From Chloroflexi bacterium 54-19 (GTDB taxonomy: Bacteria; Chloroflexota; Chloroflexia; Chloroheliales; Chloroheliaceae), in contig MKTJ01000044.1 of NCBI GenBank assembly GCA_001898225.1, positions 268,367 to 332,366 on the forward strand: 64,000 nucleotides of DNA. The letters run 5' to 3'. The notes beneath the pieces are model-generated. The model saw nothing but the letters and a program-made list of their open reading frames with translations. It made no database searches and was not told the origin of the DNA. Shown here piece by piece: positions 15,917 through 25,183 of this stretch (its first letter is position 1; every line of letters starts with the position of its first letter). The translations under genes and the position numbers were made by a program.

Positions 15917-17593
15917 ATGACTAAGGGAAACAATGAACCGGCTGTTTTAAAGGTAGATTACGCGGCCTCGGAAGGCCCGCTCGACCATATCTGGACTTCT
16001 ATCGGTTTTGATGAAATTAACTGGAGCTACACTCCACGCGGTAAAGATTTGCTCGGTATGCTCAACCGGGAAGTGGCGGAACAGCCCTACTATGTTCGCA
16101 ACCACAACGCTTTTACCAGCGGCAACGGCCTGAGCTACCCGGCGGGCGGCTCGACCAATGTCTACCGTGAAGACGAGAACGGCAACGCGGTCTACAACTG
16201 GGAAATCATCGACCAGATTTATGACGCTTATATCTCCAACAATTTCCGGCCTCTAATCGAACTCGGCTTTTTGCCTTATGACCTGGTGCCGGACCAGACG
16301 AAAGAAGCGGCCAGTTTCAATAGCGGTTTTGACCTGGGCTACGAAAACTACGAAAGCGGCAAATGGAAGCTGCCGCCCAAAGATTACACCAAGTGGGAAA
16401 AGCTGGTCGAGGCTTTTGTCGCTCATCTGGTGGAACGCTACGGCGCGGACGAAGTCGCCAACTGGTATTTCGAGCTGTGGAACGAACCGAATATACGCCA
16501 CTACTGGCACGGCACCGTGGAAGAATATTGCAAGCTTTACGATTATTCGGTGGCAGGCGCGACCAGGGCTTTCCCCCAGATAAAAATCGGCGGGCCGGGC
16601 GCGACCGATAAAGGCGCTGAATTCATGCGGTTCTTCCTGGAACACTGCACGCGCGGCCAGAATTATATTACCGGCAAGCGCGGCACCCAGATTGACTTCG
16701 TTTCTTTCCATACCAAGGGGGCTTATTTTGACCCGCGCCGCACCTACGGACACCCGGTCCCCAAAGCCTCGCCCTCGTTAGCCAAGATGATGGGAGACAT
16801 CCGGCGCATGACCGGGGTTATCAACAGCTTTCCGGAACTGGCCGGGAAACCGGTCTTTATTGACGAGTGCGACCCGGCGGTCGGCACTATCTACGGCGTC
16901 TACGACAACCCTAACTTTATCGTCTGCAACAACGAATACTACCCGACTTTCGTGGCGGCCCTGGTCGGGGAGATTTTGAAATATAATCGGAGCCTCAATA
17001 TCCCGGTCACGCTGATTACCCACTGGGCCTTTTACTTCGAAGGCAAGCGCTTTTTCGAGGGTAATCGCGTCCTGGCAACCAACCACAACATCGTCGGGCC
17101 GATTGTGCCCGGCCTGCAAATCCTGGGCAAGCTCGGCTCGGAAAAGATAAGGGTCGAGACCAGCGCCGGGGCCAATCCTTTAAGCGAGGATTTCAGCGAC
17201 CAGACCCAGGTGGTGGATGGACTGGCGGCCAAAGGGAACGAAAAATGCTCGGTGGTAGTCTGGAACCATGCCGACGACTGGACTACCGAGGGGAGCCGGA
17301 CGGTGGAGTTGCACCTGGAAAACCTACCTTACACGGCGGGCCAGCAAATCGAATTAAAACACTGGCGGATTGACGCGGACCACAGCAACGCTTATACCGA
17401 ATGGGTTAAGTTGGGACGGCCCGAAGGACCGGACGAGGAGCAACTGGCCCAACTGCGGAAGAGCCAGCAGTTGGCTTTGCTGGAACAGCCTTCGACCGTC
17501 ACGGTGGAGCAGACCGGGTCATTAAAAATCTCGTTCGAACTGCCTTTACACGGCATGTCCCTGGTCGAACTCACTCCGGCAACCCAGGCTTAA
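15917..17593 (+). CDS. GH39-family glycoside hydrolase (beta-xylosidase/iduronidase-like)
   Basis: A 558-residue (beta/alpha)8 glycosidase resembling GH39 (beta-xylosidase, alpha-L-iduronidase). The acid/base is E190 in E-L-W-N-E-P-N and the probable nucleophile is E317 in V-F-I-D-E-C-D-P. The S-F-H strand at 263-265 is also conserved. The last ~120 residues form a beta-sandwich. There is no signal peptide, so it acts on imported oligosaccharides. It follows the importer and precedes an oxidoreductase starting 19 bp after its stop. The substrate could be a xyloside, a uronide or another pyranoside; sequence alone does not decide. Confidence 0.85.
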   Translation: MTKGNNEPAVLKVDYAASEGPLDHIWTSIGFDEINWSYTPRGKDLLGMLNREVAEQPYYVRNHNAFTSGNGLSYPAGGSTNVYREDENGNAVYNWEIIDQIYDAYISNNFRPLIELGFLPYDLVPDQTKEAASFNSGFDLGYENYESGKWKLPPKDYTKWEKLVEAFVAHLVERYGADEVANWYFELWNEPNIRHYWHGTVEEYCKLYDYSVAGATRAFPQIKIGGPGATDKGAEFMRFFLEHCTRGQNYITGKRGTQIDFVSFHTKGAYFDPRRTYGHPVPKASPSLAKMMGDIRRMTGVINSFPELAGKPVFIDECDPAVGTIYGVYDNPNFIVCNNEYYPTFVAALVGEILKYNRSLNIPVTLITHWAFYFEGKRFFEGNRVLATNHNIVGPIVPGLQILGKLGSEKIRVETSAGANPLSEDFSDQTQVVDGLAAKGNEKCSVVVWNHADDWTTEGSRTVELHLENLPYTAGQQIELKHWRIDADHSNAYTEWVKLGRPEGPDEEQLAQLRKSQQLALLEQPSTVTVEQTGSLKISFELPLHGMSLVELTPATQA

Positions 17594-17611
17594 GGTAAAG
17601 GAAGGCTAAAA

Positions 17612-18922
17612 TTGCCTCAATCCAACAAGGACTCTATAGGCGACCCGGCCCATTTTGTCGGCCTGGTAGGGTGTGGCGGGATGGGTCTGCGCCACCTCTA
17701 CGGTTTACAGGCGTTGCAGGAAGTGGCCGGGCAACTCCCGGACGGAGGACAGGGGGTCGCGGTCGTGGCGGTCTGCGACCCCAACCGGGATAACGCCGAA
17801 TTTATCGCGGATAACGCCGAGAAGTTGCTCGGGTTGCGGCCTGACATCTACGCGACCCAGGCCGAAATGCTGGCCGCTCACCCCGAAATCAATGAAATTG
17901 ACATAACTACAGGAAGCGCTTCGCACCACCACCTTGTGGTAGAGGCCCTGGAAGCGGGTCGGCATGTGCTGGTGGAAAAACCATTAGCGGCGACGGTGCG
18001 GGGTTGCAACCTGACGTTGGCCGCCGCCCGCAAAAGCGGGAAGACCCTGGCGGTCGCGGAAAACGTCCGGCGCGACCCGCTCAACCGCCTGGTGAAAGCC
18101 CTCTTGCAGGATGGCGCTATCGGGCGACCCTACCTGGTAGTGGATTATATCGCGACGGGCGGCGACTCGATTCTGCTCACCCCCTGGCGGCACCAGAAGG
18201 AAACCGGCGGTATCCTGCTTGATGTGGGTGTCCATAGCGCCGACCTTATGCGCTATTACCTGGGCGACATCACCACGGTTTCGGGCGTCACCCGGCTTTT
18301 GGAAAAGACCCGTTACCCTTCGCCCGACAAAGCGGTGGTGAGCGAATTCTTTTATAAGAGATGGCTGCCCGACTTGCCGGATAAAGTCGAGGCCACCGCC
18401 GAAGATTTGCTGAGCGGCCATTTCCAGTATGCCAGCGGTGCGGTCGGTCAGTGGACCATCATGCAGGCGGCCCACAGCGACAAACGAAATATGCGCCTGA
18501 TTTATGGCAGCAAGGGCGTTCTCGAACTGCCCCCGGACCGTTCGGGCGGTCCCATCGTGCTGCGCCGGGATGACCTGGCAAACCCCCTTAAAGACCAGGG
18601 CTTGCTCGATTACGCGCCTTCCTACCGGCTCGACCCTTTAACCGTGGCCCTCTTTGGTGAGAGTCGTCCGGTCAACTACCAGCTAAGTTTCGAAGAAATC
18701 GACCGCCGTCTGGTGGCTATCGAACTGGCCGACTTTTTCGAGGCGGTTGCAGCCGGGAAAAACCCCGAGGTTGACGGTGCGGAAGGGCGCAAAGCGGTCG
18801 CCATGGTCTACGCCTTTTTCGAGGCAGGGGTGTTGGGCCGGAGCGTGACCCTGGCTGAGGTTGAGCAGGACCAGGGTATGCCTTACCAGCAGGAACTTAA
18901 CGTGCTTCTCGGCCTGGATTAA
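17612..18922 (+). CDS. Gfo/Idh/MocA family oxidoreductase
   Basis: A 436-residue NAD(P)-dependent sugar oxidoreductase. The N-terminal Rossmann fold has G-C-G-G-M-G near residue 17. The E-K-P-L-A motif contributes the catalytic lysine region, and a C-terminal alpha/beta domain includes L-D-V-G-V-H-S-A-D (aspartate/histidine). The TTG start has GGAAGG 7 nt upstream and lies 19 bp after the GH39 gene. It carries insertions relative to the usual ~350 residues. It may oxidise the released sugar or act in oxidoreductive glycoside cleavage; the operon favours the sugar freed by the GH39 enzyme. Confidence 0.9.
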   Translation: MPQSNKDSIGDPAHFVGLVGCGGMGLRHLYGLQALQEVAGQLPDGGQGVAVVAVCDPNRDNAEFIADNAEKLLGLRPDIYATQAEMLAAHPEINEIDITTGSASHHHLVVEALEAGRHVLVEKPLAATVRGCNLTLAAARKSGKTLAVAENVRRDPLNRLVKALLQDGAIGRPYLVVDYIATGGDSILLTPWRHQKETGGILLDVGVHSADLMRYYLGDITTVSGVTRLLEKTRYPSPDKAVVSEFFYKRWLPDLPDKVEATAEDLLSGHFQYASGAVGQWTIMQAAHSDKRNMRLIYGSKGVLELPPDRSGGPIVLRRDDLANPLKDQGLLDYAPSYRLDPLTVALFGESRPVNYQLSFEEIDRRLVAIELADFFEAVAAGKNPEVDGAEGRKAVAMVYAFFEAGVLGRSVTLAEVEQDQGMPYQQELNVLLGLD

Positions 18923-18960
18923 TGCCTGGGTTGGAGCTTCTGGAGAGAATTATTTAAAAA

Positions 18961-20046
18961 ATGCGAATTACCGGCATAAGTAGTGTTTTACTGGCAACTC
19001 CGCTCAAACGGCCTATCCGGACCGCCATTCACCGGTTCGACCGGATGTATCACGTGGTGGTACGCCTCGATACCGATAGCGGTCTCTTTGGGAACGGTCT
19101 TTTGTTTGCCCAGAGCAAAGCCCAGGGGCAGTTGTTTCAGGCAGCCCTGGCCGTTTTCGAGGAGAAAATCATAGGGGAAGACCCTCTGATGGTCGAAAAG
19201 GTCTGGCAAAAGTTGTGGAAGGCCATGAACTTTATCGGCAATAGCGGGGTTGCCATCTTTGCCCAGTCGGCGATTGATACGGCCCTGTGGGATATTGTCG
19301 GAAAAGCCGCCGGACTACCCCTCTGCAAACTGTTGGGCCAGCATGTCGAAAGTTTGCCGGTTTACGCCAGCGACGGCCTCTGGCTAAGTTATTCACCTGA
19401 TGAATTACGGGCTGAAGCCCTGGCTTTTGTCGAGGAAGGTTTTAAGGCCATTAAAATCAGGATCGGCTCGTCTCGCCTGGAAGATGACCTGGCCAGGGTC
19501 GCCGCTGTCCGTGAGACAGTTGGCCCTGAAATTAAACTTATTGCCGACGCCAACCAGGCCTGGGACAGTCTGACTGCTATTAAGTTTGGCCAAGCCGCCG
19601 CCCCCTACGATTTGTTCTGGCTGGAAGAACCAGTCCCGTATTATGATTTAGCCGCCAGCGCGGCGGTGGCAGCCCGGCTTGATATAGCCCTGGCTACAGG
19701 TGAATCGGAGTATACTTACCTGGGCTTTACCCGGTTGGCCCAGGAAAAAGCCGCCGATATCTGGATGCCCGATTTGCAGCGCGTGGGCGGTATCAGCGGC
19801 TTGATGAAGGTCATCCGGCTGGCCGAAGCCTGCAACCTTCCGGTTACACCCCACCTTTTCCCTGAAATCTCCCTACATGCGGCGGTCTGCGCGCCGACCT
19901 GTAATATAATTGAGTATGTTAGCTGGTGGGAGCCGCTATTCGAGGAAAAGCCCCGCCTGGTAAACGGGGTTTTATCCCCCGGTGAGAAACCTGGCCTCGG
20001 TCTGGCAATTCCCGAGCGCGTTATCAACGCTTACCGGGTGGGCTAA
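18961..20046 (+). CDS. mandelate racemase/muconate lactonizing enzyme family protein
   Basis: A 361-residue enolase-superfamily enzyme. The capping domain is followed by a barrel with K165-I-R167, metal ligands D196, E222 and E248, and the general base H298, so the complete MR-subgroup active site is present. Members dehydrate or racemise sugar acids. In this operon a sugar-acid dehydratase role after oxidation by the Gfo/Idh/MocA enzyme is plausible. The ATG follows GAGAGAAT. It is 38 bp downstream of the oxidoreductase. Confidence 0.92.
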   Translation: MRITGISSVLLATPLKRPIRTAIHRFDRMYHVVVRLDTDSGLFGNGLLFAQSKAQGQLFQAALAVFEEKIIGEDPLMVEKVWQKLWKAMNFIGNSGVAIFAQSAIDTALWDIVGKAAGLPLCKLLGQHVESLPVYASDGLWLSYSPDELRAEALAFVEEGFKAIKIRIGSSRLEDDLARVAAVRETVGPEIKLIADANQAWDSLTAIKFGQAAAPYDLFWLEEPVPYYDLAASAAVAARLDIALATGESEYTYLGFTRLAQEKAADIWMPDLQRVGGISGLMKVIRLAEACNLPVTPHLFPEISLHAAVCAPTCNIIEYVSWWEPLFEEKPRLVNGVLSPGEKPGLGLAIPERVINAYRVG

Positions 20047-20139
20047 CAGAAGTGGTATCCGGTATCTGCCCGAAAGTTGAAACAGTACCTACACCAACAT
20101 GAGTAAGAAGGAATAGAGTAAGAAGGGAAACGAGAGGAT

Positions 20140-21024
20140 ATGCCGGACAAAATTGGTTTTATCGGTCTGGGGATTATGGGTAAACCGATGGCTCATAACC
20201 TGTTAAAGGCCGAGTACGACCTGACCGTCTTTAACCGTTCACAGCAGGCCATCGAAGAACTGGTCGCCGCCGGGGCCAAAGCGGCGGAAAATCCGCGCCA
20301 GGTGGCCGAAAAGGCCGATGTGCTAATCACCATGCTCCCCGATTCGCCGGATGTCGAAGCGGTCCTGGCCGGGGAAAACGGCGTCCTGGCCGGGCTTAAA
20401 CCGGGCGGCCTGCTTATTGATATGAGTACGATTTCGCCCGTGGTATCTCGAAAACTGGCCGAAGCGGCCTCTCAACAGGGTATTTCCATGCTCGATGCCC
20501 CGGTGAGCGGCGGGGATAAAGGGGCGATAGCCGGGACGCTCTCGATTATGGTCGGTGGTAGCGAAGCCGATTACGAACGGGCCCTCCCGATTTTCCAGGC
20601 GCTTGGCAAGACCATCACTTATTGTGGCCCAAATGGGGCCGGGCAGACCGTCAAAGCTTGCAACCAGGTAGTGGTAGCCCTCACGATTGAAGCGGTTTCG
20701 GAAGCCCTTGTGCTGGGCACGAAGGCCGGAGTAGACCCTGAAATCATCCTCAAAGTGCTGGGGGGCGGGTTGGCCCAAAACCGGGTGATGGAGATGCGCG
20801 GCCCGAACTTTATCCAGCATAAATATGAACCCGGCTTCAAGGTAAAACTGCATCATAAGGACCTGGGAATCGTCCTCGATACTGCGAAGGCGTTTGGCCT
20901 CGATTTACCGGTGACCCCCCTGGTTGATGGAATGCTGGCCGCCTTAATTGACCAGGGAAAAGGCGAACTCGACCATTCCGCCCTTCTGGAAGTGGTGGAA
21001 GAACATTGCCAATCTAAACATTAA
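20140..21024 (+). CDS. garR: beta-hydroxyacid dehydrogenase, tartronate semialdehyde reductase-like
   Basis: A 294-residue GarR/GlxR-type enzyme that would reduce 2-hydroxy-3-oxopropionate to D-glycerate with NAD(P)H. It shows the N-terminal motif F-I-G-L-G-I-M-G, the substrate loop P-V-S-G-G (121-125), and catalytic K172 in T-V-K-A-C-N-Q. The same family contains 3-hydroxyisobutyrate and sulfolactaldehyde (YihU) reductases. The S-G-G loop favours a GarR-like substrate. As the last gene of the operon it would drain a three-carbon semialdehyde made from a sugar acid. The symbol is by similarity only. Confidence 0.88.
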   Translation: MPDKIGFIGLGIMGKPMAHNLLKAEYDLTVFNRSQQAIEELVAAGAKAAENPRQVAEKADVLITMLPDSPDVEAVLAGENGVLAGLKPGGLLIDMSTISPVVSRKLAEAASQQGISMLDAPVSGGDKGAIAGTLSIMVGGSEADYERALPIFQALGKTITYCGPNGAGQTVKACNQVVVALTIEAVSEALVLGTKAGVDPEIILKVLGGGLAQNRVMEMRGPNFIQHKYEPGFKVKLHHKDLGIVLDTAKAFGLDLPVTPLVDGMLAALIDQGKGELDHSALLEVVEEHCQSKH

Positions 21025-21186
21025 GAAAGCTGTCAGGATCTATACCTATCCGGGCTACTTCACTCATTGAACTAAAAAATTAACCTGGATGAGTAATTCG
21101 GCCAGAATGACCTTAAAGGTGGAGGTGTGATTCTGGGGTCCAGGCATTATTCCGGCTGGAAACGGATTTGACGAACTTTTATACTG

Positions 21187-21477
21187 CTATGAAAATCTCT
21201 TTTTACACAGCCACCCCACCCCGCGGGGGGTAGCTGTGTCTTTATTACCCTGACTAACCGCTAGACTGACCTCATAACCTGGCCGCTCCAAACGCCTTAT
21301 TAATCGGTTTGTAACGGTGCCACTATTCCGCTCCTCCAGGTAGCTGTACCCCATGTCCTTGTAGGTTTCTTTCCGCGTAAACATGTAGTATCCACTCACC
21401 AACATTGAATGCGCTACTGCAATTATTGCTCGCCGTCTACCTTGCCTGGCTGCTATTCTGGCATACAAAGCTCTCAT
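21187..21477 (-). pseudogene. IS110-family transposase C-terminal fragment
   Basis: The 96-codon reverse-strand frame contains A-R-Q-G-R-R-R-A-I-I-A-V-A-H-S-M-L-V, then T-Y-K-D-M-G-Y-S-Y and L-I-R-R-L-E-R-P-G-Y-E-V. These match the C-terminal end of IS110/IS1111-type transposases (R-G-x-x-R-A-x-x-A-V-A-H ... Y-x-x-L-G-x-x-Y). The N-terminal DEDD domain is missing, so it is dead. A GC-rich hairpin lies within its 3' end. Confidence 0.75.
21205..21239. terminator. GC-rich hairpin, possible bidirectional terminator
   Basis: ACACAG (21205-21210) and CTGTGT (21234-21239) enclose CC/GG-rich inner arms around CCGCGG. On the forward strand CTTTATT follows; on the reverse strand AAAAAGAG follows. It could stop read-through from the forward operon, whose last gene ends 180 bp earlier. 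Confidence 0.35.
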
Positions 21478-21481
21478 GAAG

Positions 21482-21589
21482 CTCTTTTTACTTTTGGCTG
21501 CGGCCTGGGAGATTTACAGTAGCCTTGAACAGATACAGGCTGATTTGGATGAGTGGATGGTGATCTCGTTCGAGAAAGGATTGCGCTAA
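21482..21589 (+). pseudogene. IS481-like transposase C-terminal fragment
   Basis: A short forward frame reads W-E-I-Y-S-S-L-E-Q-I-Q-A-D-L-D-E-W before degenerating, ending at TAA 21587-21589. The Y-x-S-L-E-x-x-Q-x-D-L-D-x-W signature is typical of the region just past the DDE domain of IS481-family transposases. It abuts the IS110 relic on the opposite strand, so two different elements decayed at the same place. Confidence 0.5.
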
Positions 21590-21722
21590 CTTAAGGCCGA
21601 GAATGATGTACACCGGACCTTCTTGATTTTCAAACCAACCAAAGTGGCAGACGAACTGTTATCCATTCCGTCTGCCAGAAAACTTCTTTTGCCTTCTTTC
21701 ACTTCGCCGGTGAAATCGGAAC

Positions 21723-23162
21723 TTATTTGAACTTGGCTAAGATCGCCTCGGACTTACTCTGCATCTGGGCTACGGCGTCTTTAGGTGTTACCTGTTTGGA
21801 AAGCACCTTTGTTACCAGGTCTTGAATAACCTCGGTCGAAATTTGCGGATAGGCCGGTGTCACCGGGCGAGGTTTGGCCGTGTTAAAGGCGTCTACCAGG
21901 ATCCCAGAGGCTGCGTTGGCGTTTTTGATTTGCGGGTCGTCAAAGGCTGACTTCAAGGATGGCAACACCCCTTCATTGACCGCCATGGTCTTTTGCGGGT
22001 CAAGGGTGCTGGTAAGGTATTCAATGACCTTCCAGGCGGCATCAGGATTCTTGCTGGTGGCGCTGATGGACAGGTTCCAGTTCCCAAGGCACCCGGCCGG
22101 TTTTTTACCGGAAGCAGCCAGCATTGGGACAGCGCCCCATTTCCCTTTCGATTTGGCGTCCGCCTTATCAAAGTCAGAGATACCACTGGCGAAAGCACGC
22201 GCAAAGACAGCGTTACCCTGGGCAAAGGTGGCCTGAAGGTCCGGCCCCTTAAAGGTAATTACTTTTTCCGGGGTTATTTTCTTGTTGTAAATGGCATCTA
22301 CCATCCATTGCAGACTGGCCTCGGCCTCCGGGCTATTCACCAGCACCTTGCCGGTAGAGGGGTCCCAGAAATCGCCGCCAAAACCCCAGAGCAATTCCAG
22401 CCACATGGCGGTTAATCCTTCGTTTTTAAATCCGGCGAAGGTATAGCCGTACATGTCAGAGGTTTGAAGTTTCGCGGCCATGTCGTTCATCTCGTCAAAG
22501 GTCTTGGGCGGTTGCAGTCCGGCCTTATCCAGGATGTCCTTCCGGTAGAAAAGGAGGCCGACATTCTGGTACCAGGGAATACCGTAAATCTTATCTTTAA
22601 GAGTGGTGCCTTGCAGCGAGCCTTCAAAGAAATTTTGCTTGAAAGCCGGGGTGATGTATTTATCGAGAGGCATCAAGTACCCGGCGGCTGCAAATTCGGG
22701 TGCCCAGGGCATATCGGCCGCGATAAGGTCATAGGTGCTGTCTTTAGCCCCAAAAACGGTAACGAACTGGTCGTGCAGTTTTTGGCTGTCATTGGCGAAT
22801 TCCTGGAAATCAATCGTTACCGGCGTGCCCAGGGCGTTAAAAGTGTCGGCCAGTTTCTTGGGGGTGCCGCCACCTTTGGTAGTGGCCCAGACTACTTTAC
22901 CGCTGGCGCTGCCGACAGAAAAAGCAGCAGTGGTGGCACCGGCCGCAGCAGTGGTACTGCTGGCGGCGGCAGTGGTAGCACCGGCGGCGGCAGTCGTAGC
23001 GGCGGCGGCAGTGGTCGAAGGGGCCGTGGTAGCCACCGGGGCCGTTGTCGCGGTATTATCGCCACAAGCCGCCAGTAACGCCGCGCTGGAAACACTCAAA
23101 CCCATCAAACGGACCAAATTGCGACGAGAAATGGTTTTCTTGCTAAAATCGTTCTCACTCAT
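21723..23162 (-). CDS. extracellular solute-binding lipoprotein (family 1), sulfosugar cluster
   Basis: A 479-residue CUT1-type binding protein. The Tat-like motif is I-S-R-R-N-L-V-R, the lipobox L-A-A-C has C33, and an Ala/Thr linker (about 38-85) precedes the binding lobes. It is the distal gene of the reverse-strand cluster, 93 bp after the permease. GGAGGAAA precedes its ATG. By context it would bind a sulfoquinovose glycoside such as the glyceryl form, as SmoF does in Agrobacterium; no sulfonate-binding residues can be assigned by eye. It is not an obvious duplicate of the binding protein at 14145-15605. Confidence 0.93.
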   Translation of the reverse strand: MSENDFSKKTISRRNLVRLMGLSVSSAALLAACGDNTATTAPVATTAPSTTAAAATTAAAGATTAAASSTTAAAGATTAAFSVGSASGKVVWATTKGGGTPKKLADTFNALGTPVTIDFQEFANDSQKLHDQFVTVFGAKDSTYDLIAADMPWAPEFAAAGYLMPLDKYITPAFKQNFFEGSLQGTTLKDKIYGIPWYQNVGLLFYRKDILDKAGLQPPKTFDEMNDMAAKLQTSDMYGYTFAGFKNEGLTAMWLELLWGFGGDFWDPSTGKVLVNSPEAEASLQWMVDAIYNKKITPEKVITFKGPDLQATFAQGNAVFARAFASGISDFDKADAKSKGKWGAVPMLAASGKKPAGCLGNWNLSISATSKNPDAAWKVIEYLTSTLDPQKTMAVNEGVLPSLKSAFDDPQIKNANAASGILVDAFNTAKPRPVTPAYPQISTEVIQDLVTKVLSKQVTPKDAVAQMQSKSEAILAKFK

Positions 23163-23255
23163 GAGAAATTTCCTCCTATTTGTTTAACTCAACTTTAGAA
23201 CGGCAACGGTTGAAAACCCGTTTGAAAATAGACCAGGGTGATGGAAAAGCCGGTT

Positions 23256-24212
23256 TTACCGGCGGGCATCCTCTCTATTCCCCAGCAACTTGATGTATAT
23301 GGCGGCGATAATTAAGATATACAAAAAGGTTATGATTGCCAGGCTGGAACCGAACCCAAAATTCTGGTTACGGAAAATTTCCTGGTAAGTCATATAATTC
23401 AAAGATTCGGTGCCAAACCCACCTTCGGTTAAGACATAGACAAGGTCAAAGATGCGCAGGGCATCAATGGTGCGGAAAACCAGGGCGATTAAAATGGTCG
23501 GCCTCAGGGCCGGGAAAGTAATGTAGCGGAACTTCTGCCAGGCGCTGGCACCATCGACTGTCGCGGCCTCATAAAGGTCTGCCGGGATAAGTTGCAATCC
23601 GGACAAAAGAATTAAAGCTACGAAAGGCGTGGATTTCCAGACATCCGCCACAACAACCGCCCAGAACGTCAGGGTTTGATCGGCGGTCCAGAGCAAGTCA
23701 TGCTGGATAATTCCCATCCCTTTCAGCATTGAATTAAGCACGCCGAACTCGCTGTTATAGATCAAACCCCACATCCGGGCTACCACGACCGTGGTTATAC
23801 TCCAGGGAATCAGGATTAAAGCTCTTACCACCGCCCGGCCCCTGAATTCGCGGTTGAGCACCAGCGCAACGCCCAACCCCAGAAAGAATTCCAGCCCCAC
23901 CGAAATTACCGCGAAACGGGTGGTAAAGCTAAAAGCATCAAAAAGCCGGGTTGAAATGTCGGGCTGGGTAAACGCATCGGTGTAATTTTGCAAGCCGATA
24001 AAAGGTTCAGGACGGTCCCCCAACCGTTTGTCAATGTCATGCAGACTGAACCAGAAAGTCTGGGCTATCGGAAAAAAGACCACCAGGACAATCACCAGCA
24101 TGGCCGGCAAAACCATCAGGTAACTCATTATCTGGCGCTGGTTCAGGCGAAACCGTCGGGTCCGGGCCGTGAGCCCTTTTTCCACCTTTAGTTGTTCCCT
24201 CGATACTGCCAT
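23256..24212 (-). CDS. carbohydrate ABC transporter permease (MalF/UgpA type)
   Basis: A 318-residue six-helix permease with EAA loop Y-E-A-A-T-V-D-G-A followed by F-R-Y-I-T-F-P-A-L. The basic N-terminus precedes the first helix at about 28-50. It pairs with the permease upstream (104-bp spacing) and the lipoprotein downstream. No ATPase gene is present in this cluster either, repeating the situation in the forward operon. Confidence 0.94.
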   Translation of the reverse strand: MAVSREQLKVEKGLTARTRRFRLNQRQIMSYLMVLPAMLVIVLVVFFPIAQTFWFSLHDIDKRLGDRPEPFIGLQNYTDAFTQPDISTRLFDAFSFTTRFAVISVGLEFFLGLGVALVLNREFRGRAVVRALILIPWSITTVVVARMWGLIYNSEFGVLNSMLKGMGIIQHDLLWTADQTLTFWAVVVADVWKSTPFVALILLSGLQLIPADLYEAATVDGASAWQKFRYITFPALRPTILIALVFRTIDALRIFDLVYVLTEGGFGTESLNYMTYQEIFRNQNFGFGSSLAIITFLYILIIAAIYIKLLGNREDARR

Positions 24213-24316
24213 AATTTACCTGCCTTTACATACCGGTTTCTTGCTAACGAAGGGAACCGGCTTTCGTCTAATTCCAAACCGGTTAGAGCTACCGGGCCAA
24301 TCCTCAGGAATTGCCC

Positions 24317-25183
24317 TTACCCTTTAACCGCCCCATTGGTCAAACCGGAAATAATCCGGCGCTGGAAAATTAAAACCAGTAATACCAGGGGAATAGTCAG
24401 AATTACCGCCCCGGCGCTTATCTGGGCCCAGGGTTCGTTGGTATCGCTCAGGCCGGTAAATTGAGAAACCGCTACCGGAGCCGTGAAAGTGGTATCCCGG
24501 GTGGTGAAAGTACGGGCAAACAGGAAGTCATTCCAGGCGTTGATAAAAATCAGGATCGCCGCCGTCACCACGCCGGGTACCGCGAGCGGCAGCATCACCC
24601 GGTAAAAAGCCGTAAAGGGATGGGCCCCATCAACTTCGGCGGCTTCCTCCAATTCGTGAGGTAAATCCCGGAAAAAAGCCGCCAGCAGCCAGATAGTTAA
24701 CGGGAGGTTGAAAGTAACATAGGGCAAAAGCAGCGATGGTAACTGGTTGACCAGTTTCAGATTGCTGAACATCAAGTAAAGAGGACCAATAACTGCGATA
24801 CCCGGGAACATTGAAACCATCAGGACGATAGCAAGCAGCACCCCTCGCCCCGCGAATTTGATGCGGCCAAGCGCGTAACCGGCCAGGGTTCCGATGACGA
24901 TGCAGCCGATAGTGGTCAGGGAAGCGGCAATAAAACTGTTCCAGATGTTAATCCCAAAACTGCGCCCCGTAAAAACGTCAACATAATTGGAAAAAGTAAG
25001 GGGATCAGGTAGCAGGTCGGGCGGGCGCTTTCGGACATCGGAATCGAGCTTTAAGGAGTTGATGATTAGCCAGATAAACGGTCCCAGGGCCACGACCAAA
25101 ATTAACGCTACCAGCAGGTAAAACCCGGTCTTGCGCAGATAGAACCCGGCTGGTTTACCGTTTTTAAGTGATGTAGTCGCCAT
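24317..25183 (-). CDS. carbohydrate ABC transporter permease (MalG/UgpE type)
   Basis: A 288-residue permease with EAA loop E-L-E-E-A-A-E-V-D-G-A, then L-P-L-A-V-P-G, and the usual C-terminal G-L-T-N-G-A-V-K-G. ATG 25183 is chosen because AGAGGTG lies 5 nt upstream; an in-frame TTG at 25201 would lack this. It is 125 bp after the sugar isomerase gene and opens the transporter block of the cluster. Confidence 0.93.
   Translation of the reverse strand: MATTSLKNGKPAGFYLRKTGFYLLVALILVVALGPFIWLIINSLKLDSDVRKRPPDLLPDPLTFSNYVDVFTGRSFGINIWNSFIAASLTTIGCIVIGTLAGYALGRIKFAGRGVLLAIVLMVSMFPGIAVIGPLYLMFSNLKLVNQLPSLLLPYVTFNLPLTIWLLAAFFRDLPHELEEAAEVDGAHPFTAFYRVMLPLAVPGVVTAAILIFINAWNDFLFARTFTTRDTTFTAPVAVSQFTGLSDTNEPWAQISAGAVILTIPLVLLVLIFQRRIISGLTNGAVKG

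Noticed and set aside
16253..16753. 166-codon reverse frame inside the GH39 gene
   Set aside because: Antisense shadow caused by high GC at third positions; the sense strand has clear catalytic motifs.
20140..21024. Sulfolactaldehyde reductase (YihU)
   Set aside because: Same family, but it lies in the other operon, keeps the P-V-S-G-G loop of GarR/GlxR enzymes and is separated from the sulfosugar cluster by transposase relics.
22735..23187. Long forward frame rich in Val/Ala opposite the solute-binding protein
   Set aside because: It is the antisense image of the Ala/Thr linker and signal region; the composition is a low-complexity artefact and no ribosome-binding site is present. The same applies to 7595-7777, 14150-14674 and 52158-52424.
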